Assembly (NCBI RefSeq): GCF_033097365.1
Contig: NZ_AP028461.1
Span: 9,451,501 to 9,515,500 of the forward strand
Direction of reading: 5' to 3'
Length of the DNA: 64,000 bases
Source: Actinoplanes sichuanensis
GTDB lineage: Bacteria > Actinomycetota > Actinomycetes > Mycobacteriales > Micromonosporaceae
Positions 25,260 through 33,471 of this stretch are shown here, piece after piece; position 1 is the first letter of the stretch; the number at the start of each line of letters is the position of its first letter. The translations under genes were made by a program, and so were the position numbers. Under the pieces are notes generated by a model. That model was not told the origin of the DNA, did not search any database, and worked only from the letters and a program-made list of their open reading frames with translations.

Positions 25260-26116
25260 CGGGTCGCCCCGGCCGCGACCGCGTTGCCCAGGAGCAGCAG
25301 GTATCCGTCCTCGATGGACGGCCTGGCCGACTCGGCGCCATCCGGTTGCCGCCCGATCGTCCGATAAAGGCCGTCCGCGTTGCGCCAATACGCCGCATTG
25401 CCCACCGGTGGTTGCTCGGACAGCCACACCTGCCCCTCGGCCACCCCGGCCAGCTCACGCGGACTGCCCTCGAAGACCACCCGGCCGCCACTCATCACCA
25501 CGACCCGCTCGCACAGGGCGCCGACGTCTTCGGTCTGGTGGGTGGAGAGCAGCACCGTCCTCCGCTCGCCGAGTCGGGAGATCAGTGCCCGGAACAGCAT
25601 CCGCTGCTCGGGGTCGAGACCGACCGTCGGTTCGTCGAGGATCACCAGCTCCGGATCACCGAGCAGTGCCTGGGCGAGGCCGAGCCGCTGGCGCATGCCG
25701 CCGGACAGTTTGCGGACCTTCGTCTTGGCCCGATCGGTGAGCTCGACCTCGTCCAGCACACGGCGGACCTCGGCCCGGCGCTGCCGGCTGTCGGTGATCT
25801 CCTTCAGCACCGCGACGTAGTCGAGCAGGTCATACGCTGTGAAGTTCGGATAGAGGCCGGGGTTCTGTGGCAGGTAGCCGATCCGTCGCCGCACCTCGGT
25901 CCGCTGCGCCGCCACCGACGGATCGAGCCCGCCGACCCGGATCGTCCCGGAATCCGGGGCCAACGCCGTGGCCAGGCAGCGCAGCAGGGTGCTCTTGCCG
26001 GCGCCGTTCGGCCCGAGCAGGCCGGTCACGCCGACCGTGATCTCCAGGTCGACGGAGCCGAGTGCCGTGGTCGCACCGTAGTGCTTGGCCAGGCCTTGAA
26101 CAGCAACGACGGTCAT
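25256..26116 (-). CDS. ABC transporter ATP-binding protein
   Basis: A 286-residue ATPase: Walker A GPNGAGKST near residue 38, the Q-loop region in IGYLPQNPGLY, signature LSGGMRQRLGLAQALLGDPE, Walker B LVILDEPTVGLD, and the H-loop in LLSTHQTEDV. The last 60 residues (FEGSPRELAGVAEGQVWLSEQPP ...) form an extra C-terminal domain as in exporters of the DrrA/ABC-2 group. The ATG at 26116 overlaps the anti-sigma stop (ATGA), and its own stop overlaps the permease start. The much longer frame upstream is a shadow of the anti-sigma gene. It powers the membrane proteins at 23781 and 23158. Confidence 0.93.
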   Translation of the reverse strand: MTVVAVQGLAKHYGATTALGSVDLEITVGVTGLLGPNGAGKSTLLRCLATALAPDSGTIRVGGLDPSVAAQRTEVRRRIGYLPQNPGLYPNFTAYDLLDYVAVLKEITDSRQRRAEVRRVLDEVELTDRAKTKVRKLSGGMRQRLGLAQALLGDPELVILDEPTVGLDPEQRMLFRALISRLGERRTVLLSTHQTEDVGALCERVVVMSGGRVVFEGSPRELAGVAEGQVWLSEQPPVGNAAYWRNADGLYRTIGRQPDGAESARPSIEDGYLLLLGNAVAAGATR

Positions 26117-26946
26117 CGGCTCTCCCCGAGGTCGAAGCGGCGTCGCCGCTGGATGAGGACTGCGGCGGCCAGCGCCGCGGACAGCAGGTAGGCGAACTGG
26201 GCGGTGGGACCGAACATCGACGCCAGCGCACGGTCGTCGCCCGCACCGGTGGCGACCAGCACTCCGGTGAGCCAGAGCCCACCGAGGACACCAGCGGCGA
26301 CCGGCAGCGACAGGACGGTGGCCAGCGCCAGCGTCCCGGTGCAGAGCAGCAGGGCGGGTAGCAGCCAGGCCACCGAATACCACCCCGGACCGGGCAGCAG
26401 GATCGCCGCGGCGGTCGCCATCAGGACGGCGACCCCGATCACCGAGACGGCACGCCACAGCACCAGGGCCGGGCCGGCGGCCGGGGTGGTGCCGGTGATC
26501 TCGTGCATCGGGTCGGCCGGTGGACCGTAGGCCCCGGAGACCGCGACCACCGGGAGGATCGGGGCCAGCACCAGGAACGCCTGACCGGCCAGCAGGCTGC
26601 CGTCGGCCCCGAGCCGGGCCGCGGCGACCGCGAGCATCAGCACGGCTCCCGTGGCCAGCAGCCATGACCAGCGCAGGGCGGGTGTGGCGGTGAGCAGACG
26701 CAGCCGGTGCTCGGGGAGCCCGGCCCGGGTCAGGATCCGCTGGAGCGGGCCGAGCCGGGGCGCGTGGATGTCGTCGTAGACGGCCGACCAGCTGTCGGCC
26801 AGCCAGGTGTCGTCGACCGGGATCCGGGCTCGACAATCGGCGCAGGCCAGCAGGTGCGCCTCCACCGCCATGAGCCGGCTGGGCTGGAGTGCGCCGGTCT
26901 CATACTGCTCGATCAGGCCTGGGTCGAGGTGCCAGTCGGTGGTCAT
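26113..26946 (-). CDS. Zinc-finger anti-sigma factor with membrane domain
   Basis: A 277-residue protein. The N-terminal cytoplasmic part holds a zf-HC2 motif, H-L-L-A-C-A-D-C (His-x3-Cys-x2-Cys, about residues 31-38), that binds and holds an ECF sigma factor. After residue 100 come about six spans (WSWLLATGAVLMLAVAAARLG, AFLVLAPILPVVAVSG, VSVIGVAVLMATAAAILL, VAWLLPALLLCTGTLALATVL, VAAGVLGGLWLTGVLVATG, FAYLLSAALAAAVLI). It starts at 26946, overlapping the sigma gene stop by four bases. It would tether the sigma factor at the membrane and release it on a wall or membrane signal. Confidence 0.87.
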   Translation of the reverse strand: MTTDWHLDPGLIEQYETGALQPSRLMAVEAHLLACADCRARIPVDDTWLADSWSAVYDDIHAPRLGPLQRILTRAGLPEHRLRLLTATPALRWSWLLATGAVLMLAVAAARLGADGSLLAGQAFLVLAPILPVVAVSGAYGPPADPMHEITGTTPAAGPALVLWRAVSVIGVAVLMATAAAILLPGPGWYSVAWLLPALLLCTGTLALATVLSLPVAAGVLGGLWLTGVLVATGAGDDRALASMFGPTAQFAYLLSAALAAAVLIQRRRRFDLGESR

Positions 26947-27518
26947 GTGAGCAGCTCCCTCAGCCTGGTCCGGGCGCGCATGAGGCGGGTTTTCGCGGTG
27001 CCCTCGGGGATGCCGAGCAGTTTCGCCGCCTCGCGGACGGAGAGCCCGTCGAGCGCCGTCGCCTCGATCAGGCGGCGAAGCTCGGGGGAGAGCCGGTCGA
27101 GGGCCGGGCCCAGGGCGCCGTGCTCGACGCCGAGCAGCACCAGCTCCTCGGCGGACGGCACGGTGGCGACATCGGGCAGCTCGTCGGCGGGGCCGCTCAA
27201 CCAGCGATGGGCCGGCCCGCGCAACGTCGAGAGGAGGCGCCGGACGGCGATGGTCCAGAGCCAGGCCGCAGGATCGGCGGACGTCTCCTCGTACCGCTGG
27301 GCGTCTTTCCAGACCGCGACGAACGTGTCCTGAATCGCGGCGTCGACCACATCGGGGTCGGCGCATCGCCGGCGCAGCCGGGCGCGAAGCCAGCCGGCAT
27401 GCCTGTGGTGCAGCAGCCGCAGCGCCGCCGTCTGCCCGGCGGCGACGGCCCGCAGCAGCTCGGCATCGCTGCTCTGCTCGCTGACCGGGGGTATCGGTCG
27501 CTGTCTTCTCCGTCGCAC
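26943..27518 (-). CDS. ECF sigma factor
   Basis: A 191-residue sigma-70 factor of the ECF type. Region 2 lies at about residues 25-95 (LHHRHAGWLRARLRRRCADPDVVDAAIQDTFVAVWKDAQRYEE ... WLWTIAVRRLLSTLRG) and region 4 at about 130-185 (ALDRLSPELRRLIEATALDGLSVREAAKLLGIPEGTAKTRLMRARTRLRELL). The start is the GTG at 27518, giving a short Arg-rich leader. It is the first of five genes joined by ATGA overlaps: sigma, anti-sigma, ATPase and two membrane proteins. The operon is probably under its own control. Confidence 0.93.
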   Translation of the reverse strand: MRRRRQRPIPPVSEQSSDAELLRAVAAGQTAALRLLHHRHAGWLRARLRRRCADPDVVDAAIQDTFVAVWKDAQRYEETSADPAAWLWTIAVRRLLSTLRGPAHRWLSGPADELPDVATVPSAEELVLLGVEHGALGPALDRLSPELRRLIEATALDGLSVREAAKLLGIPEGTAKTRLMRARTRLRELLT

Positions 27519-27560
27519 ATCTGGACTATCGCCGACGGCCCCGGATTCGGTTCACGAAAA

Positions 27561-27589
27561 ACGGCGCCGCCTGTGGAAGGCGGCGCCGT
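27561..27589 (-). terminator. Terminator of sseA
   Basis: ACGGCGCCGCC (27561-27571) and GGCGGCGCCGT (27579-27589) form a perfect 11-bp stem with a seven-base loop. On the minus strand TTTTTCG follows at once. It lies 13 bases after the sulfurtransferase stop and before the sigma gene. Confidence 0.95.
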
Positions 27590-27602
27590 AGTGGGATGAA
27601 GG

Positions 27603-28502
27603 TCAGCTGAGCCCGCCGGGCTCCGACCCCTTCGCGATCGGCGCACGAACCAGATTGCCCCATTCCGTCCAGGAGCCGTCGTAGTTGCGGACCTGTGGAT
27701 AACCGAGCAGGTAGCGCAGCACGAACCAGGTGTGGCTGGACCGCTCGCCGATCCGGCAGTAGGCGATGATGTCGTCCGCCGACTCCAGGCCCAGCTCGTC
27801 CCGGTAGATCTTGATCAGCTCGTCATGGGGTTTGAACGAGCCGTCGTCGTTGGCCGCCGACTTCCACGGTTTGCTCACCGCGCCCGGGATGTGCCCACCG
27901 CGCAGCGCGCCTTCCTGTGGATAAGCCTCCATGTGGGTCAGCTCACCCGTGTACTCCTGCGGGGAGCGCACGTCGACCAGCGGCCGTCCGCTGGAGATGT
28001 GGCCCATCACCTGGTCGCGAAAGGCGCGGATCTCGGCGTCGTTGCGGACCGGAGCCGGGTAGTCGGCTGCCGGGCGGACCGTCTTGTCCCTGGTCAGGGT
28101 GCGCCCCTCAGCCGCCCACTTCTGCCGGCCGCCGTCGAGCAGCCGCACGTCGCGGTGGCCGAAGAGACTGAAGACCCACAGCGCGTACGCCGCCCACCAG
28201 TTGAAGTTGTCGCCGTAGAAGACGATCGTGTCGTCCCGGCCGATGCCTTTGGCGGCACACAGTTCGGCGAACGTCGCCGGGTCGAGGTAGTCCCGGGTGA
28301 CCTGGTCGTTCAGCTCCAGGTGCCAGTCGACCTTGACGGCCCCGGGGATGTGGCCGGTGTCGTAGAGCAACACGTCTTCGTCCGACTCGACGACGACCAG
28401 GCCGGGGGTGTCCAGATTGGCGGCGAGCCACTCGGTGGTGACCAGTTTGTCAGGGTGCGCGTACGCCTGAAGCGCCTGCGCCGGATCGTTCGGAACGGAC
28501 AT
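27603..28502 (-). CDS. Thiosulfate sulfurtransferase (rhodanese) SseA-type
   Basis: A 299-residue protein of two rhodanese domains that transfers sulfane sulfur to cyanide or another thiol acceptor. The first domain ([41 protein letters not shown]) is inactive, as is usual. The second carries [13 protein letters not shown] and the active loop [12 protein letters not shown] with the catalytic Cys. The C-terminus [10 protein letters not shown] is the family end. The start is taken at MSVPNDPAQ (28502), three codons after an earlier in-frame start at 28511. In mycobacteria sseA lies next to a sufE-like gene; here a sufE gene is 3.4 kb away, past proS, a CBS gene and an IS. Two TGTGGATAA (DnaA-box-like) words occur inside the gene. 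Confidence 0.93.
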   Translation of the reverse strand: MSVPNDPAQALQAYAHPDKLVTTEWLAANLDTPGLVVVESDEDVLLYDTGHIPGAVKVDWHLELNDQVTRDYLDPATFAELCAAKGIGRDDTIVFYGDNFNWWAAYALWVFSLFGHRDVRLLDGGRQKWAAEGRTLTRDKTVRPAADYPAPVRNDAEIRAFRDQVMGHISSGRPLVDVRSPQEYTGELTHMEAYPQEGALRGGHIPGAVSKPWKSAANDDGSFKPHDELIKIYRDELGLESADDIIAYCRIGERSSHTWFVLRYLLGYPQVRNYDGSWTEWGNLVRAPIAKGSEPGGLS

Positions 28503-28576
28503 GCCTGTCACGCTAGCGCCTGTTCCGGGAGATAACCTGATGTCCTCCCGGCCGACGGTCCCTAAGCTCGGTTTCC

Positions 28577-30310
28577 ATGTTGCTTCGGATGTCCACCTTG
28601 CTGCTCAAGACCCTGCGCGAGGAGCCGGCGGACGCGGAGGTGCCGAGTCACCGCCTCCTCGTGCGCGCCGGGTTCGTCCGCCGCGCCGCTCCGGGTGGCT
28701 ACACCTGGCTGCCGCTCGGCAAGCTGGTCCTCGACCGGATCGTGGCGGTCGTCCAGGAGGAGATGTTCGCGGCCGGCGGGCAGGAGATCTCGTTTCCCGC
28801 GCTGCTGCCGCGCGAGCCCTACGAGACGAGCGGCCGCTGGACCGAGTACGGCGACGACATCTTCACGCTCAAGGACCGGCGGGGCGCCGATCATCTTCTG
28901 GCACCGACCCACGAGGAGATGGTCACCCTGCTCGTGCAGGACATGACCGGGTCCTATCGGGACTTTCCGCTGATCCTCTTCCAGATCCAGACCAAGTTCC
29001 GCGACGAGGCCCGGCCCCGGGGCGGGCTGCTGCGCGGCCGCGAGTTTCTCATGAAGGACGCCTACTCCTTCGACCTCACCGATGCCGGGCTGGCTGCGGC
29101 CTATGACCGGATGCGGGCCGCCTACCAGCGGATCTTCACCCGACTCGGCCTGGACCACACGATCGTCTCGGCCATGTCGGGCGCGATGGGCGGTTCGGCG
29201 TCCGAGGAGTTCCTGGCCTCGGCCGAGGTCGGCGAGGACACCTACGTCGGCTGCACGGCCTGTGACTACGCCGCCAACACCGAGGCTGTGACCACTCCGG
29301 CCCCGCCCGCCCGCGAGGTGACCGCGCCCTCCCTGGCGGTGCACGACACTCCCGAGACGCCGACCATCGCCTCGCTCGTCGACCTCGCCAACGAGCGGGC
29401 GCTCGCCGGCCGTACCGACTGGACAGCCGCGGACACCCTGAAGAACGTGGTGGTGACCGTGCAGCATCCCGGCCGTGAGCCGGAATTGCTGGCGATCGGC
29501 CTGCCCGGCGACCGCGAGGTCGACCTGAAGCGGCTCAACGCCGCTCTCGCGCCGGCCACCGCGGTCCTCTTCGACGGCTTCGACTCCCGGCCCGACCTGG
29601 TCAAGGGCTACATCGGACCGCAGGACATCAAGATCCGATACCTGGCGGATCCCCGCGTCGCCCCCGGCACGGCGTGGCTGACCGGCGCCAACGAACCGGG
29701 CAAACACGCCACCGACGTGGTCTGCGGCCGCGATTTCACCCCCGACGGCACCGTCGAGGCGGCCGAGGTCCGGCCCGGCGACCCCTGCCCGGTCTGCGGC
29801 GACGGCAGCCTCACCATGCGGCGCGGCATCGAGATCGGGCACATCTTCCAGCTCGGCCGGCGCTACACCGATGCGTTCAAGGTCGACGTGCTCGGCGCCG
29901 ACGGCAAACCGTCCCGGCCGACCATGGGCTGCTATGGCATCGGCCTGTCCCGGGCGGTCGCGGCGATCGCCGAGCAACACCACGACGAGCGCGGCCTGAC
30001 CTGGCCGGCCGGAATCGCCCCGGCCGACGTACACATCGTCGCGGCGGGCAAGGACGGCCAGGTCGAGGCGGCCCTCACCCTCGGCGGCACGCTTTCGCGT
30101 GCCGGCCTGCGGGTTCTCGTCGACGACCGGCCGAACGTCTCGGCCGGGGTCAAATTCACCGACGCCGAGCTCATCGGCATCTCCAGGTGCGTCGTGGTCG
30201 GCCGCCGTCTTTCCGAGGGGTACGTGGAAGTACGCGACCGCCGCACGCAGGATCGAAAGGAAGTTCCCCTTGTGGACGTGGCGGGTGTGATCACGGCGGA
30301 GCTCGGGTAG
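28577..30310 (+). CDS. proS: Prolyl-tRNA synthetase (bacterial type with editing domain)
   Basis: A 577-residue class II synthetase that charges tRNA-Pro. Motif 1 and the dimer region are near residues 30-80 ([24 protein letters not shown]), motif 2 is in [31 protein letters not shown], and motif 3 lies in [18 protein letters not shown]. Between motifs 2 and 3 (about residues 224-380) is the YbaK-type insertion domain that clears Ala-tRNA-Pro. The C-terminal anticodon domain includes [50 protein letters not shown] is the expected beginning. A separate YbaK-type deacylase is coded 3.2 kb downstream. It is divergent from sseA. Confidence 0.97.
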   Translation: MLLRMSTLLLKTLREEPADAEVPSHRLLVRAGFVRRAAPGGYTWLPLGKLVLDRIVAVVQEEMFAAGGQEISFPALLPREPYETSGRWTEYGDDIFTLKDRRGADHLLAPTHEEMVTLLVQDMTGSYRDFPLILFQIQTKFRDEARPRGGLLRGREFLMKDAYSFDLTDAGLAAAYDRMRAAYQRIFTRLGLDHTIVSAMSGAMGGSASEEFLASAEVGEDTYVGCTACDYAANTEAVTTPAPPAREVTAPSLAVHDTPETPTIASLVDLANERALAGRTDWTAADTLKNVVVTVQHPGREPELLAIGLPGDREVDLKRLNAALAPATAVLFDGFDSRPDLVKGYIGPQDIKIRYLADPRVAPGTAWLTGANEPGKHATDVVCGRDFTPDGTVEAAEVRPGDPCPVCGDGSLTMRRGIEIGHIFQLGRRYTDAFKVDVLGADGKPSRPTMGCYGIGLSRAVAAIAEQHHDERGLTWPAGIAPADVHIVAAGKDGQVEAALTLGGTLSRAGLRVLVDDRPNVSAGVKFTDAELIGISRCVVVGRRLSEGYVEVRDRRTQDRKEVPLVDVAGVITAELG

Positions 30311-30345
30311 TCCTCGTGCTGCAACGGCGGTGGAGGAGCAGAGCA

Positions 30346-30738
30346 ATGGTCAGGCTGGTCGCGGACGCGATGACCCGGCGGGTCGTCTACCTTCCCGAGG
30401 ACACCCCACTCGACGAGGCCGCTCAGGTGATGAGCGATCAGGGCATCGGCGATGTGGTCGTCACCCAGGGTCCGACCATGGCCGGCATAGTCACCGACCG
30501 GGACATCGTGGTCCGGGCGATCGCCGAGAAGCTGTCCCCGGCCACCACGACGTTGGGTGCGATCGCCACCCGTGAGCTGCTGATGATCGAGCAGAGCGCG
30601 ACCGTCGAGGAGGCGGTCCAGGCCATGCGGGAACGCGGCGTACGCCGTCTCCTGGTCTGCGACGCCGACCGCAAACTGGTCGGCATCCTCAGCCTCAGCG
30701 ACATAGCCCTGCTGCCGACCTCCTCCGCGGCGGCCTAG
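30346..30738 (+). CDS. CBS domain protein
   Basis: A 130-residue protein made of two CBS motifs (about residues 8-58 and 74-124): DAMTRRVVYLPEDTPLDEAAQVMSDQGIGDVVVT and ELLMIEQSATVEEAVQAMRERGVRRLLVCDADRKLVGILSLSDIA. Such pairs bind adenosyl ligands (AMP, ATP, SAM) and control partners. GGAGG lies nine bases before the ATG at 30346. It follows proS by 35 bases and may be cotranscribed. Its stop codon TAG is made of the target TA (30736-30737) and the first base of the IS at 30738; before the insertion the stop was probably TAA, so the protein is unchanged. Confidence 0.92.
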   Translation: MVRLVADAMTRRVVYLPEDTPLDEAAQVMSDQGIGDVVVTQGPTMAGIVTDRDIVVRAIAEKLSPATTTLGAIATRELLMIEQSATVEEAVQAMRERGVRRLLVCDADRKLVGILSLSDIALLPTSSAAA

Positions 30739-30753
30739 AGAGCATCTGACGGA

Positions 30754-31290
30754 TCATGGTCGGCTCCGGTCCGGTTTAGCGCGGAGCCAGATCATGATCG
30801 AGGCGACGGTTACCGTTGCCTCGTAACGGTCTTTGAGCTTGTCGTACCTGGTCGCGACGGCCCGGAACTGCTTGAGCCGATTGAATGCCCGTTCGACCTG
30901 GTTACGGTCCTTGTACCGCTGTGCGTTGAAGTTCGGCGGCCGCCCGCCGCGGGAACCCTTCCTGGCGCGGCTTCTGCGCACATCATCGCGTTCCGGGATG
31001 GTGTGCGGGATCCGCCGGGCCTTCAGCGAACGCCGGTTGGCCTTCGACCCGTACGCCTTGTCAGCGGTCAGATGATCAAGACGCTTGCGGGGGCGGCCGA
31101 CACCTCCGGGCCGGGCCACCGCGACGTTGTCGAGCAACGGCACCAGTTCCCGGGTGTCGGAGGCCTGCCCGGGTGTGAGCCGTCTGACCAGACTGCGGCC
31201 GCGTCCATCAGCAAGCAGATGCAGTTTGGTGGTCAGTCCTCCTCGCGAGCGACCCATCCCTTGGGCTGCCCGCGAATCCGCCCTGCTCAA
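30754..31290 (-). CDS. IS5-family transposase, C-terminal frame (OrfB)
   Basis: The second transposase frame, 178 codons open from 31290. It contains GMGRSRGGLTTKLHLLADGRG, the second catalytic Asp in HLTADKAYGSK and the Glu in RNQVERAFNRLKQFRAVATRYDK, the usual DDE catalytic core of the IS5 family. It is made as a fusion with OrfA by a -1 frameshift, so the 31290 boundary is only the start of the open frame. Its stop lies inside the left inverted repeat. Confidence 0.9.
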   Translation of the reverse strand: MSRADSRAAQGMGRSRGGLTTKLHLLADGRGRSLVRRLTPGQASDTRELVPLLDNVAVARPGGVGRPRKRLDHLTADKAYGSKANRRSLKARRIPHTIPERDDVRRSRARKGSRGGRPPNFNAQRYKDRNQVERAFNRLKQFRAVATRYDKLKDRYEATVTVASIMIWLRAKPDRSRP

Positions 31291-31661
31291 CCCCCTTTAC
31301 GGGCCCCGGCGGCATGCTGGTGCGCCCGCACGATGGTGGAGTCGACCTGCGCACGCCAGTCGAGATCACCGGCCGCGTCGGCCTCCGCCTGCAGATACTT
31401 CTCGATACGTGCCCAAGTGCCGTCCTGCTCCCACCGGGCGAACCGGTCGTAACAAGTCTTCGCCGGACCGTACCGATCCGGGATCTCCTCCCACTTCGCG
31501 CCGTTCTCGACGCGCCACAGGATCCCGTTGATCACCTGCCGATGATCACGCCACCGACCACCACGCTGCGGCGCCATGGACGGCAACAACGGCTCCAGCC
31601 GCTCCCAGTCCTGATCAGTCAAATCACCAGCCACAACACGCCAACGATCGACCACAGTCAT
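31287..31661 (-). CDS. IS5-family transposase, N-terminal frame (OrfA)
   Basis: A 124-residue frame with the DUF4096-like N-terminal region (LTDQDWERLEPLLPSMAPQRGGRWRDHRQVINGILWRVENGAKWEEIPDRYG), CYDRFARWEQDGTW, and the first catalytic Asp in WRAQVDSTIVRAHQHAAGARKGG. It ends at the AAAGGGGG run just before TGA (31287-31289), which is a good -1 slippage signal that would join it to OrfB. The start at 31661 lies just outside the right inverted repeat. Confidence 0.9.
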   Translation of the reverse strand: MTVVDRWRVVAGDLTDQDWERLEPLLPSMAPQRGGRWRDHRQVINGILWRVENGAKWEEIPDRYGPAKTCYDRFARWEQDGTWARIEKYLQAEADAAGDLDWRAQVDSTIVRAHQHAAGARKGG

Positions 31662-31858
31662 CCGTGATGATCCGTCAGATGCGCTCTAATCCCCAGCGGC
31701 TTGAGCCTTGGCGGCTTGAGCCCCGGCGGCCTGATCCCGGCAGCCTGATCCCCGCGCCGACAAGACGGCCGCGCTCGGCATCCACCCGGGCGCGGCCGGC
31801 ATCAGGGTGAGGCAGCGCACGGCGAGCGGTCAGCAGGTCGGCGCGTAGGGTCGATGTC

Positions 31859-32302
31859 GTGACTGACATGCCGCCGAAACTGGCTGAGATCGTCGATGAG
31901 TTCGCGACCGCACCCCGTGACGTCGTGCTGGAGATGCTGCTGGAGTTCGCCGATGCGGTGCCCGCGCTGCCAGCGGATCTGGCCGGCCACGAGGGCATGG
32001 AGCAGGTTCCGGAGTGTCAGACGCAGTTCTTCCTGAAGGCGACCGTGCAGCCGGACGGCAGTGTGGTGTCGCTCTTCGACTGCCCGCCCGAGGCGCCGAC
32101 CACGCGGGCGTTTGCCGGCATTCTGGCCGAGGGCCTGGCCGGCGCGTCCGCGGCGGAGGTTCTGGCCGTACCAGATGATCTTTATTCTCGGATGGGTCTT
32201 GCTCAGGCGATCAGTCCGTTGCGGGTCCGCGGCGGGACGGCGATTCTGGCCCGTCTCAAACGGCAGGTGGCCGAGCAGTCCGCCCCGCTCGGGGCGGAGT
32301 GA
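31859..32302 (+). CDS. SufE-type cysteine desulfuration protein
   Basis: A 147-residue protein of the SufE family, which takes sulfur from a cysteine desulfurase (SufS) for Fe-S cluster assembly. Family features: PPKLAEIVDEFATAPRDVVLEMLLEFADAVP at the N-terminus, the sulfur-accepting Cys in VPECQTQFFLK (about residue 52), and the C-terminal RTRAFAGILAEGLAGASAAEVLAVPDDLYSRMGL block. It starts with GTG at 31859. It is one base apart from the DsbA-family gene, so the two form an operon. A rhodanese (sseA) 3.4 kb upstream may work in the same sulfur pathway. Confidence 0.9.
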   Translation: MTDMPPKLAEIVDEFATAPRDVVLEMLLEFADAVPALPADLAGHEGMEQVPECQTQFFLKATVQPDGSVVSLFDCPPEAPTTRAFAGILAEGLAGASAAEVLAVPDDLYSRMGLAQAISPLRVRGGTAILARLKRQVAEQSAPLGAE

Positions 32303-32303
32303 C

Positions 32304-32945
32304 GTGGACATTCAGGTCTGGTCCGACGTCGTCTGCCCGTGGTGCTACATCGGTAAGGCCCGGCTCGAGAAGGCACTCGCGGCCATCGGCGGCGAGGTGA
32401 CAGTCACCTATCGGGCGTTCCAATTGAGCGCCGAGCCGGTGCCGGAACCACTGCCGATCAAGCAGGCGATGGCCGCGAGGTTCGGCGGGCCGGAGCAGGT
32501 CGAGGAGATGCTCGCTCGGGTGACCGAGATGGCCGCGGCCGAGGGCCTGACGATCGACTACGACCGGGCGGTTGCGGCCAATACGTTCGCGGCCCATCGA
32601 CTGATCGCCTGGGCGGCGACACAGGACCGGCAGGCCGACATGCTCGATGCACTCCAGCGGGCTCACTTCGCCGACGGTGTCGACATCGGCTCCCTGCCCG
32701 CGATCGCCGGGGTCGCCGGCTCGATCGGGCTCGATGCCGGCGACGCGCTGACCCACCTCGAATCGGAGGCGGGCACCACCGCGGTCAACACCGACATCGA
32801 GGAGGCTCGGGCGCTCGGCATCAGCAGCGTCCCGACCTTCGTGATCGATGGCAAGTACGCGATGCCGGGGGCCCACGACACCGAGACACTGCTGTCGGCC
32901 TTCGAGGAGATCCTCCGACGGGAGAGCGCCAACGCCGGTCTATGA
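32304..32945 (+). CDS. DsbA family oxidoreductase (FrnE-like)
   Basis: A 213-residue thioredoxin-fold protein with a helical insertion. The active site is CPWC in DVVCPWCYIGKARLE near residue 10-20, the FrnE/2-hydroxychromene-carboxylate-isomerase type. Other family words are YRAFQLSAEP, LIAWAATQ, LQRAHFADGVDI, LGISSVPTFVIDGKYAMPGA. No signal peptide is seen, so it is cytoplasmic. FrnE-like proteins act as disulfide oxidoreductases under stress. It follows sufE by one base (GTG at 32304). A parS site begins two bases after its stop. Confidence 0.93.
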   Translation: MDIQVWSDVVCPWCYIGKARLEKALAAIGGEVTVTYRAFQLSAEPVPEPLPIKQAMAARFGGPEQVEEMLARVTEMAAAEGLTIDYDRAVAANTFAAHRLIAWAATQDRQADMLDALQRAHFADGVDIGSLPAIAGVAGSIGLDAGDALTHLESEAGTTAVNTDIEEARALGISSVPTFVIDGKYAMPGAHDTETLLSAFEEILRRESANAGL

Positions 32946-32946
32946 C

Positions 32947-32960
32947 GTTTCACGTGAAAC
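32947..32960. other. parS site
   Basis: GTTTCACGTGAAAC is a perfect copy of the ParB-binding palindrome. It is the only parS to the left of oriC in this window, about 15 kb away, just after the DsbA-family gene and beside a 35-bp tandem array. Confidence 0.95.
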
Positions 32961-33100
32961 GACATAGATGGTTGTCGCATTGATGGGCCGTTGAGCTGCT
33001 GGTCACCCACTGGTTGAGTGGCGACCACGTCACCTCGTCACATCAATCCGGATGCGAGGCGAGTAACCGTCACGCCGGTCGGGCGTGAGCCCCGCCAGCC

Positions 33101-33290
33101 CAGCCCGACGACCGCCGTGTCAGCCCGGCCCATGTCGGCCCGACCATCGCCGTGTCAGCCCGGCCCATGTCGGCCCGACCATCGCCGTGTCAGCCCGGCC
33201 CATGCCGGCCCGACCATCGCCGCGTCAGCCCGGCCCATGCCGGCCCGACCATCGCCGCGTCAGCCCCGCCCATGTCGGCTCGGCCGCCGC
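33101..33290. repeat. 35-bp tandem repeat
   Basis: Units start at 33121, 33156, 33191, 33226 and 33261, with a partial one before. The core is CAGCCCGGCCCATG(T/C)CGGCC then CGACCATCGCCG(T/C)GT. The period is not a multiple of three, and the resulting reading frames on either strand look like shadows. More decayed units (GGTCCAGCGGCCGAAACAT-like) continue to about 33470. No gene lies between 32946 and 33471. Confidence 0.9.
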
Positions 33291-33471
33291 AACGTCGGCC
33301 TGGCCGCACGTCACACGGGTCCAGTGGCCAAATATGGCGCCGGCGGCCTGTCTCGCGGGATCCAGCGGCCGAAACATGGGTCCAGCAACCGTCACATAGG
33401 CCGCCAGCCGATTCACGTGGCCTGGCAGCCGTCGGCACGGGTTCAGTGACGAGTAATGGATCTCGCGGCCG

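Larger units (their letters stand above)
30738..31686 (-). mobile_element. IS5-family insertion sequence (IS427-like group), 949 bp, apparently intact
   Basis: The ends are 20-bp inverted repeats with one mismatch (left GAGAGCATCTGACGGATCAT, right GAGCGCATCTGACGGATCAT), at 30738-30757 and 31667-31686. A TA target duplication flanks it (30736-30737 and 31687-31688). It carries two overlapping transposase reading frames in the minus direction with a slippery run at the junction. The DDE residues can be placed. No other copy is in this window. It is inserted in the stop codon of the CBS gene. Confidence 0.93.

Noticed and set aside
33101..33290. CRISPR array
   Set aside because: Units are contiguous with no unique spacers, so this is a tandem repeat. 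The same holds for the 36-, 19- and 17-bp arrays.
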